Shown: in pieces, positions 27,040 to 36,319 of the stretch
Position numbering within the stretch: the first letter of the stretch is position 1
How the letters are laid out: every line of letters starts with the position of its first letter
Origin: Gyromitra esculenta
Taxonomy: Eukaryota > Ascomycota > Pezizomycetes > Pezizales > Discinaceae
Assembly: GCA_038503075.1 (NCBI GenBank)
Contig: JBCAML010000016.1
Location: 1,240,001 to 1,304,000 of the forward strand
Direction of reading: 5' to 3'
DNA: 64,000 nt
Notes under the pieces: generated by a model
Databases searched by the model: none
Told to the model about the DNA's origin: nothing
What the model saw: the letters and a program-made list of their open reading frames with translations, nothing else
Made by a program: the position numbers and the translations under genes

Positions 27040-27282
27040 GCTGGGAGATACGCAGGGTGTGAGCTGGATGTGAGCTGGAGGTGGAAAGCTGGCGAGGTTG
27101 AGATGAGATGAGGGCGGGCGGGTGTCGATAGGTGGGGGGTGGTGAACGGGGCAGTCTATAGTAGGTACAGTTGCTCTAGCTGAGCGACCCTGCGATACCT
27201 ACCCGGGTTGTTGCTACCTACGTGACAGCGTAAGCAGCGCAGGCGCCGCAGTGTCAGCCACAGCCGGCGTTAGCTACTACAG

Positions 27283-27319
27283 GCACAGCACAGCACAGCA
27301 CAGCACAGCACAGCACAGT
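27283..27319. repeat. CACAG pentanucleotide microsatellite
   Basis: About seven uninterrupted CACAG units. Confidence 0.95.
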
Positions 27320-27959
27320 AATCGCGTGAATGCGTGGAGCTGCTTTACATGTACCTACCTATCTATTCCTCCTGTCTACTCCTCCCAGAATAACACGTCT
27401 TGTCCTCCACAGAGCTTGCCCCAGGGCTGTAGTGGGGGAATCACCAATCAGCCGGATTGGTAAGTTACGGAGTTACGGTTGCGGTCTCCGAGCTCCAATT
27501 CGGCAGACGGACAGCCACAGCATCCGTCGGTTGTCCGGCAAACCCTCGCGTGTCGCAGATCGCGAGGGCTAGGGTTTGGAGCTGTGGGAGATTCGAAGAC
27601 AACCCCCTCCACCACTCGTTCCTCGCGTTCTCAGCTTAAGGTTATGTGGGCGTGGAAGTCGAGATGAGAGCAAGAGGGCTAACTAACTAAGGCTTACTTT
27701 AAAGCAAGCGACTTGGTTGGCTGTGTTGTATGTATAGCAGCACTTGGAACCACCCCCGATTAGGATTCAGCTGGAGCGGGCTGTACTCTAGAGTGCTGAG
27801 GCATTGTGTGTTGATTGATAGACTAATATCCCGAATATGCATTTTTCTACCTCGAAATGAGGCTTCGGCAGCGATTAGAATAGATAGATACATGTAGAGT
27901 ACATGCAGTTACGCATAACCATGGTCTAAAAACATCGTCTCGCGAGCAGCCTTTTTCTT

Positions 27960-27979
27960 CCCGACCGACCGACCGACCA
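27960..27979. repeat. short CCGA tetranucleotide microsatellite
   Basis: Four to five units of a GACC/CCGA tetranucleotide. Confidence 0.85.
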
Positions 27980-28854
27980 GTCACAGCCCTCGATCCGAGT
28001 CCAGCTCAAGGCCAAGGCCAAGAGACGACATCGACACGGACGATCAAGCCCTGTCCCGCAGAGTCTCCAAGATCCCGACTATGGAGTGAGAAGCTAGCTG
28101 CACGCACAGTAGGAACCTACCATCATCCGCACAAACAGCTCTGGGTGCAACTCACACATACATAGGTAGCTATCGAATCAGCACCAAGGAGGGTGAAGAG
28201 GTGATGGGTGGGGCTGTGCATTGGGAGTCGTAAACTCTGCACGTGGGGTCTATACACACCTGAACACTAAATCCGTATGAGTGTAGAGTAGTGCTAATAG
28301 AAGTTCTATAATTATATAAGAATATAAACCACATCCAGACTATCAAAATAGCATCACACCCAGAGAATATTCCCTATTACCTTTAAGGATGCTTGAAATG
28401 AGATTTCACCAATCTTACTCAGCGAATAACCTTCGGAAAGCTGTTGGTCATAGAGAGTTACTGTTATTTATGGTGGATTTTGAAAACGAACTTTTCTACA
28501 GGCAAATAGTTAGACAAATTTGATTACACGGTTCAAGAAACAAATTCTTCAAACACATGTGCACATGTACATATAAATATATACATGCAAATACAGGATT
28601 TTTGTGTTTTGTTTTTGGCACTGCTTTTTCAGAGTGCTTAAAAGACTATTTACAGATTTGCTAAACCAAATAGGAAGTCCCATCCGCGGGTCCCGCGAGT
28701 GGGCGCATGTAGCCAAATTGGCTCTCACACACTCTCCTCTATAATTAATGCACGTGCCCACTAGGAGTGTCCATAAACCATTTATAAGCCATTTATAAAC
28801 CACCGTCCCGAATATCAGTTGTACCAGCTACAGTCCAACAGCAAAAAATAAACT

Positions 28855-29846
28855 ATGGAACAACGTAATGGAAATCGGGTGACCGCCTGGCCGGGGGAGT
28901 TCAATACAGGTCAAATAATCTCTATCCCAAAACTTCCAAAACCGCATATGCCAGTAGCTCTTAAGCCTCTCAATCCTATCCCTGAGGAACACGCACTTGT
29001 GCCCAGGATGGGGAAACCCTGGAAATTTTATCATGGCTTCTTGCAGATTGAACTTGGAGGCCCAGCAACGCTTGCGTATCGTAACAAACCTGACCGCCAG
29101 GTTTTCGCTATCAAGCAACTCAGAGGCACATACAACGCTATTCGGGGATTATTGGAAGATTCCCACAAAAACATTGTTCAGTGCTATGATACCTATGCCT
29201 TACCCGACAGCTTCTTCCTAGTTGAGGAATGCATGGACGTCTCCTTACTAGAAATTATTGCATGTTCCTGGGACCTTGAGGAGGAACAGATAGCAACAGT
29301 GTGCACAGAAGTAAGTCACTTGGCTGTGTTCTCACCCCGTTGATAGATATTGACCTCTATCTGCAGGTCCTAAGCGGATTGAAATTTCTCGGATCCTTAA
29401 ACCTCACGCATAAAGAAATCACGCCTCAAAACGTGCTACTTTCTATAAATGGCGCCGTCAAAATTGGAAATTTTTCACATTGCGGAAAACAGCAGCCTGG
29501 CGTTAGTATGTGTCAATCGCTAAGCCGTCTAGCCATGGAAATGATGGATAGAAATGTCTTCCTAGTTGCAAATCTAGCTGGAAAACCACCTGTTTTGCAA
29601 AATCCGGAGCACTGGTCGAAGGCAGCAAATAATTTTGTCGATAGGCCGCTTTGGGCTTCCCTAGATGATTTAGCCAATGTAAGCCACCCTAAACTGAAAC
29701 CTTTGTTTAGAATTATTAACCAAGAGCTGCAGCATGTTTTTTTAAGAAGCTCTCCCAATTGCAAGAGTTTGATTCCCCATATCCGATTTACCATATCAAC
29801 GGTTCAAAGAGAGTGGAGAGGCGTAGATGGGAATACATGTTTTTAG
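28855..29846 (+). CDS. predicted protein pseudokinase
   Basis: Two exons, 28855-29310 and 29367-29846, giving 311 aa; the 56-nt intron is phase 0. The protein reads as a kinase fold: a VAIK-like strand (VFAIKQLRG, Lys87), a helix-C region, a hinge-like stretch (FFLVEECMDVSLLEII) and an HRD-like loop HKEITPQNVLL (167-177). Two catalytic positions are altered. The HRD aspartate is Glu169 and the DFG aspartate is replaced (NFS at 187-189), while the loop Asn (174) is kept. The glycine-rich loop is not obvious. Loss of the DFG Asp usually abolishes normal metal-ATP handling, so a binding or signalling role without catalysis is likely (inference). It is the first gene of the accessory block. Confidence 0.75.
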
Positions 29847-30407
29847 ACAATAATATGGCGTTTCAAAAAAAAAATTTAACTAATCTTTATACCATAGAAG
29901 CTAGAAAGAACCAGAATGATACTAAAGGGTTAAAATAGGAAGTAGCAAGGCGCCTAACCTGTATGTACTCTACTTGCTGTCTAATATAAGAATTGGAAAA
30001 CAGTGGGGTATGGTGTTCTATGCTACGGAGTCTGTGCCCAATACCGCATACAAGGCCACACGTACACACACACCCCGGTTTCCTGGTTCATACCTCGAAC
30101 AAGTGCGATACGTTGATCAATCCTTTAATAGAGGCTTTTAGACCGTTAATATAATACTGTCTCACCATATTCGCCCCTATATTTTGCTTGGTAGAATTTC
30201 TGTAACATTGATAATAGAAAAATTGCGCTAAGCCTCAAGCTCTATAGTAACTCTATGACTAACGAAAGATAGCACCAGAAAATATGGCAATAATAAATAA
30301 CGACATCTATCCCAATTACCCTTTTCATCCCCTATACCACAAAATGAGTGCCATTCTAAAAATCCTTAAGCGATGGTCAGAAAGATGATCCCGTAATAGC
30401 TAGGGGA
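29847..30407. other. spacer between convergent genes
   Basis: AT-rich 561-bp spacer between the pseudokinase and the small coiled-coil gene. No gene or structured element was seen. Confidence 0.5.
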
Positions 30408-30794
30408 TCAAGCATTACATACTTCGAGCCGAGGTTTCTTCCTCTGTTGATCTTCACCTCCGTCAAAAGCGATCGCAAATACTCTCTTAAAGGTTACCGT
30501 ATCTGCAGTTTGAGGTGGATCAAAGTCCGATAAGATCTCTGAAAGGACTGAGATAGCAGCTACCCTGGCTTCTTTGAAACGTTGGTGACCAGCTTTAACT
30601 TCATCTGAAAGCTTCCGGATTTTGCGCCAGGAGAAGGTATCCTGAAGGTTTTCGATTTTCTGCTGAAGTTTCCCATTCTCCTGCTCAAGATCTTTCACCC
30701 GCTGCTGTGCTTGTGATAGAAGAAATTGGATAACGCCGTAATCAAGACAATCTTGTGAATTCATGGTAGAGAGTTTGCTATTAGTTTTTCCCAA
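30408..30794 (-). CDS. small coiled-coil protein, divergent to the patatin gene
   Basis: Single exon, 128 aa. Residues about 25-60 (SQAQQRVKDLEQENGKLQQK...) have a clear heptad pattern and predict a coiled coil; the rest is helical and charged, ending with a basic stretch (QQRKKPRLE). An alternative start is Met11 (MNSQDCLDY). No known domain was recognised. Its start codon lies 197 bp from that of the patatin protein on the other strand, so the two may share a promoter. Coding status is supported by composition, coiled-coil periodicity and placement. Confidence 0.6.
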   Translation of the reverse strand: MGKTNSKLSTMNSQDCLDYGVIQFLLSQAQQRVKDLEQENGKLQQKIENLQDTFSWRKIRKLSDEVKAGHQRFKEARVAAISVLSEILSDFDPPQTADTVTFKRVFAIAFDGGEDQQRKKPRLEVCNA

Positions 30795-30991
30795 TCACCG
30801 ATTACCAGTTGCTCTTATATAGCAAGGGGATAAAAATAAATGTTGCTCTATTTGGATTAATATCCACTTTTGGCTCCTTTTGTGGTCTCCAATTTTGGTT
30901 CGGTTAGCTCTTTTCCCGGCTCCACTGGTGTTGCCTTCGACCCTATAAAACCTCATGAATTAGCTAGATAACGTTTGGGATATCAACAATT
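30795..30991. promoter_or_regulatory. bidirectional promoter region of coiled-coil/patatin gene pair
   Basis: This 197-bp gap separates two divergent start codons. TATAAAA (30944-30950) lies 42 bases upstream of the patatin ATG; TATATAG-like sequence lies at about 30815-30822 for the other direction. Co-regulation is inferred from spacing only. Confidence 0.4.
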
Positions 30992-33900
30992 ATGAAAATG
31001 TGCAAACATACGGAATGGTTTAGTCTTGCTACTGACTCTGCGACTGGCTCGCATGGGGCTACCTTGCTGGAATACAACCGACTCCAAACTCTATTGGCCC
31101 TGAAAATATTTCCCGATCCTTCAACCCAAACCCCATCTCTTATCACTTTAGTCGGCGGAAGGTGTAAAACACGTGCAGTGAGGGGACTGACTTTGTCGGC
31201 AAAATCTCTCAAGAACCAAAACCATGCTGATACCCATATTCACGTTTACTCTCCCACTATTAGTCACAAAAATCCAATCCTATTGGCCGACTACACGTTT
31301 CTTGGGGAGATCAAACACGATCAGCACCACAATAACAATAATAATCTCGACTGCCACGAAATATTTCAGAAATCTTTGTCGTGGGCCAATCAGCCAGGAC
31401 TCACATTGAGAGATCTGGCAGAAAACGTACTAGCTCGCCTCTTAGTGCCTTTCACCGATGCAATATGTATATTCTCTTCAGATTTTGGGGGTCTTGTGGG
31501 TGTTGGAAAGCTGCTGGAAGCCTTAATACGTAAAGGATATGCGTCAACCCTGCCTGGGACGATTCACCCAGCGATATTCGTTGTGATAGATGACGATGCT
31601 ACCATCCCATACACGAGCTCGATTGCAAAACAATTCTTACTAGAAATGCTACAGATGAACTTCAGTGGACTAATTCCAGACCATTTTTCCAATTTAACGG
31701 TATTATGCGTCTCTCCTAGGAAACCCCAAGAACTATTAGAAAATATAATCCCTGCAGTGGAGAAAATACAAAAGAAACGCAGAGATTCTCACTATCTTTT
31801 CTCCCTCCGACATTTCGCAGGTTTATTTAAACATGCATGTGATCATTTCTCGAGGACGGTCACCGAGCCCCTTAACTTCATCAAGTTCTCACGACTCCAT
31901 AACCCTGTACCACAAGCATTCTCTCGACACCTCGCAGAATTTTTGAGGCAGTTACCGACAGAGAGCGAGATAGTTAGGTTTGGTGTTCCCTTGATCGCTT
32001 CAAGTATATTTCTAGATAGCAACCCACCAGATATGCATGGTTAGTCATCATCAATACCACTTATTGTCACATGACTAAAGGCGTACCTTCCAGTTTTCGA
32101 TCCGATAGAGAATTTTAGGCTATTTTATAAAGACCATTGCGATGCTGCCCTTCGGGCTCTTCCGCTATACAGAAATGCACCCATTACTACACCGGGAGTA
32201 CTCCTCGAATGCCAATTCAGGGCATTCGTCCTCAACTTCGAGCAAAACTGCAAGACTTCTGTGCAATCACACCGCGAAATGCTTGCGAGCCACAAGCAAG
32301 TTTGGAAAAGTCTAAAAAAAAGCGAGACAACTTGCTTTTTTTGTCTTGCTCGTGGGCCCGAAAAGGGTCTTCCATGCGGCCATACCATTTGTGAAACCTG
32401 TATTCAGTTGTTTGGGCGCTCGGCGCTTGCCGAACCATACGCGTTTATGATTGACCAATGTCTTCTTTGTGGTACTAGTTTCTCGGGTCTCAAGATACAG
32501 ATTAAGCCTCCAACAGCAGGCATCAGAGTATTGAGCATTGATGGAGGAGGAATACGTGGGGTTGTACCACTATCGATCTTACGCGAGTTGGAGCAGACAA
32601 TAAATCAGCTAGCTGGCCTATCTTACCCAATCCAGGAAAATTTCGATTTAGCGTATGGTACAAGCTCAGGTAAGCTCCTATCCCCCGAAGACAAGCTTTT
32701 TTCTAACAGGCACACGCAGGTGGTCTAATTGTTTTTGGGCTGTTCCTCAACGGATGGTCAGTAGAAGAATGTTTGAAAAATTTCGTCACACTGGCTAGGA
32801 GGGCTTTCAGGCCTCGAGACTTTAACATTCCTTTCTTGCGGAACATCCAGGAATTCTTAATTTCGTACCTTGCGGATAGTCGATATAGCGCCACTGGCTT
32901 GGAAACTGCCCTTAAAGGCGCTTTTGGTACCGGCACCATGCTCGACTGGTCTGAGTCACGCGATTTCGGGACGAAAGTGGCTGTAACAGCGACTACAGTC
33001 GAAGACTCTTCACCATGTATATTTTCCAACTATAGTGGCATGGGGACACGATCGGCTAAGTGCGGTACGTAAGAATTGTGCTTGCGCGTTTTGTTTTCTG
33101 TAGGCGCTGATTTTGTCAAGGTTACACGATGATTAAGGATAGCTTAAAAAGAGTCTGTGTCTGGGAAGCGTAAGACTACACAATATTACATACTTTATCA
33201 AGTGCTAACAGTAATACCAGTGCTCGATGCACCTCTGCTGCTCCATGGTTTTTTAAACCAAAACACCTTCAAGGCCTAGGGACGTTCCAAGACGGAGGAC
33301 TTCGTCACAACAACCCGGTCAATATCGCTTTATGGGAATCTAAGGTAATATGGCCCAGAGAGACTGTATTGGACATGGTTTTATCAATGGGCACCGGTTC
33401 AGCATCTGATTTAGCCAAAAAATCTCTTGGCCCCAGAGGTGTATGGAGAGATGGCTTTATATCTCGTCTTATTCGCTCCTTCCTAACTTCTATGGACGGT
33501 GAAGATACGTGGCAACAGCTTTGCAATCGGTTGCCAAAGGAAGAAAAAGATAAATATTTCCGGTTCAACATTAAGTTCGGCGGCACTGATGGTCAACCAG
33601 CTATAGATGATGTTGACAAAATGCAAGAGCTAGAAGAAAAGGGGAAAAATCAGATTAAAATAGAAAACAAAATCAATGTGGCGGAATCACTCATTGCAAA
33701 ACAGTTCTATTTCGAACTCGAAACACTACCAGAATATTGCGGAGGCCAATACCAATGCGTAGGACGCCTGGTTTGCCGATTTACTGGTACCCAACAATCA
33801 GCGCTTCTCACTCGACTTTCCAAAAATTCGGCCCATTTCCTATTAGGCGAAAGATCTATAACAGGTTTAATACAACCACCGTCAGCGTATAGGGCATTTC

Positions 33901-34136
33901 AAGAGACAATTTCTTTCAGTGTCAAAGATTTAAGCGAAAAAATATCCATTTGCTTAGGAAGTACTAGCAGTACACCCACTAAACCACGAAGGATCAGCGG
34001 GTTTCCAACTTCGATAGCATCCTTGATTCACATCCAAGGATTGGATAAGGTATTTGGGGTTTCTAACCACTCAAAGCGAAGAGCGGATCGCTCCACTGGT
34101 CCGTTTCAAATAAAACGGCAACGTTACACGGCGTAA
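30992..34136 (+). CDS. patatin-like phospholipase with N-terminal NTPase-like region and RING-like finger
   Basis: Five exons: 30992-32039, 32094-32669, 32720-33064, 33121-33169 and 33221-34136, giving 977 aa. The N-terminal ~350 residues resemble a small-GTPase-like fold, with a P-loop-position segment (LVGGRCKTRAVRG, lacking the GK[ST] core) and a switch-like ILLADYTFLGE. Residues about 430-475 form a C3HC4 RING-like finger (C-x2-C-x10-C-x-H-x2-C-x2-C...C-x2-C). The patatin domain starts at about 494 with the oxyanion motif DGGGIRG (499-505). It has the nucleophile elbow GTSSG (Ser540) and the catalytic DGG (Asp697), so the dyad is intact. Patatins hydrolyse lipid acyl esters and serve as effectors in some fungal NLR-type death pathways. 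The acceptor at 33120 was chosen because the nearer AG at 33101-33103 puts a stop in frame. Confidence 0.85.
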
Positions 34137-34464
34137 ACTTTCTATATTTTTGTATTATAGATAATACTCTACTAGGGTAAGGGTGTAGTGATGAGACAGT
34201 GAGAGACTTGTACGATCTGCATATTCCTACCCCTAGCTAGTAGGGCATATCCGCATAGTTGCGCAAGTAATACATTACAAATGTGTCACTCCCGTCCGCT
34301 ATATTTACCAATTTCTTATTGAATCGCGTTTGTGAGGTTAACACCGATTAAAACCCAAAAAATTGTTACGAAGCCCTCGCTTTTCGCTTTTTATCAAGTT
34401 TATTAACAATCAAGTGAAGCCCGACAAATAAAATAGCCCCCCAAAATAGCAGCAGCTCAAATTC
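34137..34464. other. spacer between convergent genes
   Basis: 328 bp, AT-rich, between the patatin gene and the PWLA-domain gene. Nothing was seen in it. Confidence 0.5.
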
Positions 34465-35265
34465 CTAAGACTGAGACCGAGATCTCGCCTTCTTCCGACC
34501 TCTCGATTTGTGTTGCCTAGTTAAGAGGAACTGTGCAAGCCATGGTTGACAACGCGAGCAGGGCGGATACTGGGACAGTCCCTCTTCAAGTTGTTTGACG
34601 GCTATGTCGGCTTGGTCACTTGGCAGCTGACTGAAACTAAGTCTTGAGTTGAAATCCAGACTCTTGTAAACATCTCTGACAACTATAAACTCATCAGTAA
34701 TCACTATCCCCTCCTTTTCGACAACAGCTTACCCTTATTTATAGGATTTCTGTCCACAAATACTGGTCTGTCTAAGATGTCTGCAAATATATGATCCGCA
34801 TTCATATTGTGAAGCGCAGGCTTTGGGATAGGTTCTGTAGCTGTCATTTTTTCGTGTCTCCTCCAGAGCAAAAAATGCGCAAGCCACGGCTCACAGCGCT
34901 GGCAAGATGGGTGGGCTGCACGCAGCCTCTTCCCAAGTTCTTCAATAGCAAGTTTGACCTTATCTTCAGGCAGTTCGTCAAAGGTGCAGTCAGTACTAAA
35001 ATCGAATTTTGTGTAGACTTCTTTAGCACCTATAGGTCTGCTTAGCACGTACAAATATCCCCTTGACAAGTCTTCAAATGGATCATTACTGACTGTCGTA
35101 TATTAACACCTTGCTTTTATATGTAACTAGGAGTATTTCCGTGAACAGATGCTCCGTAGAAATGGTGCTGATGTCGCCTGAGGGTATTGGGATAGCTTCC
35201 TCGGGGGTGCTGTCGGTGACTGGGCCCCCCACCGACTTTGAACTGCTAGGAGTTGAGGCATCCAT
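34465..35265 (-). CDS. protein with two tandem Cys-x2-Cys/PWLA domains (novel family)
   Basis: Proposed exons: 35265-35147, 35088-34733 and 34703-34465. Exon 1 encodes a Ser/Thr/Pro-rich start (MDASTPSSSKSVGGPVTD). The other exons each encode a copy of one ~65-residue domain. Shared positions are VY-x3-DF, a [ST]F-x-[EQ]LP block, a helix with A[IV]-x2-L, then P-x-C-x-RC-x-PWLA-x-FLL-x-R-x-H. I do not recognise the domain; two cysteines (C-x2-C) are the only metal-like ligands. Splicing is uncertain: the intron joining the domains is only 29 nt in the model given (34732-34704). An alternative donor near 34756-34762 with acceptor GAG near 34691 gives about 70 nt. The exon 1 donor is GTTCAC. Two separate genes are possible but less likely, since neither domain frame has its own ATG. 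Confidence 0.5.
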
Positions 35266-35858
35266 TATGCTGCGGTGGTTGTTGGCACTGTGTGAAACTA
35301 TACTTGGTAGTGGGGCGGGGAGAGAATGGGTTTATAGCGATATTTGACATTTCGCTTTATTACCCGGCCTGCCAATAAACATGCACCTTAAAACATCATG
35401 TGCCGTAACCGGCGCCTTGTCCCCATAACCGACACCTTGTCGTCTGCGACCAGTGCCTCACCCTGTGTGCCACACGTCATTGTGCTTGCGTTTTCATGTT
35501 TGCTTTTAGTTGAGTCAGACGCCAGCCTTACTTTCATCCCTAACGGCAGCCTTGCGGCCGAAAAAGATTTTTTTTTTGGTGTACCCCCTTGGGCTGGTGA
35601 AAATTATAGATTTCTCGCTTTCCGTGTCAGGTTGTGACCATTAGAAAAATGATTTGGATCCCACAAAGTTACGAAAATAGGTACTTCCTAACTCTAGAAG
35701 ACAGAGAATCTATCAGCCCAAGAGATACCGAATGACCTATAAATTCCTTTTTTTTATGGTTGGGTCAAATAATGTCATCATGCAAGGCTGGCCTGATTCA
35801 AAATTCACCTGCATCGAATGAGCGAATGTTTACTTGTTTGCAGGCAAACAAGTATGGG

Positions 35859-35925
35859 GTTTGATTGATGCAGATCAGCTTCCAATCGGTCAAAAACAAG
35901 GGCTGGCTCAAAAGCGCAAAGTCTC
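35859..35925. mobile_element. partial copy of TA-flanked MITE (family of 49790-49895)
   Basis: This stretch matches the right two thirds of the element at 49790-49895, sharing TTGATTG.TGCAGATCA and GGCTGGCTCAAAAGCGCAAA, and it ends in GTCTC followed by TA. The left inverted repeat is missing, so it is a truncated copy. Confidence 0.7.
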
Positions 35926-35988
35926 TAGTGTTGCCGTTGGTAGGCGGTCCAAGTTTTGTTGGCAGGTACCACATGGCGCGTTAAACTA

Positions 35989-36144
35989 CAGTCACTCCCG
36001 GCCGATGGCGGAACTGGTCAGTTGGCGGACTAGGGGCTGGCTGGTCCAATCCGCAGACAGAGGTTTAGGGTTCTATGCTCGTTGCTACCAAGTTTACCCA
36101 TGTCCGCCAACTGACCAGTTCCGCCATCAGGCCAGGAGCGACTG
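35989..36144. mobile_element. MITE, 156 bp, long terminal inverted repeats, TA target duplication
   Basis: The arms are inverted copies of each other over about 45 bp: left CAGTCACTCCCGGCC then GATGGCGGAACTGGTCAGTT; right its reverse complement, ending GGAGCGACTG. A TA dinucleotide flanks each end. This is the design of non-autonomous Tc1/mariner-superfamily elements. A related sequence at 50279-50327 resembles the left flank without the element. Confidence 0.85.
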
Positions 36145-36319
36145 TAAACGTTCGCTTGCATTGAATTGTCCATTGCTAACAAATTGTATACCCTAACCCA
36201 AAAACCCTTACATATACTTAAGAAAAAAACTGACATGATTCAAGAAAAAACAGATACGACTTAAGAAAAAACAAATTCGGCTTAAGAAAAACTCTCAAAC
36301 AAAAAACTCTCAAACATAC

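Larger units (their letters stand above)
27040..28854. other. intergenic region with microsatellites
   Basis: About 1.8 kb between a core-type gene and the accessory block. It includes a CACAG pentanucleotide array and a GACC array (listed separately). The 300 bases before 28855 are AT-rich with TATAAA-like stretches. No gene was seen. Confidence 0.5.
35266..36319. other. spacer with miniature inverted-repeat elements
   Basis: Contains a partial 106-bp-type element at about 35859-35925, a repeat arm at 35940-35988 and a complete 156-bp MITE at 35989-36144. The right end is the 3' flank of the repeat-protein gene and has AAGAAAAA runs. No gene was seen. Confidence 0.6.

Noticed and set aside
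33061..33120. Possible frameshift in the patatin gene after the SNYSGMG block
   Set aside because: Using the acceptor at 33120 gives a 56-nt intron and keeps the family pattern, so no frameshift is needed.
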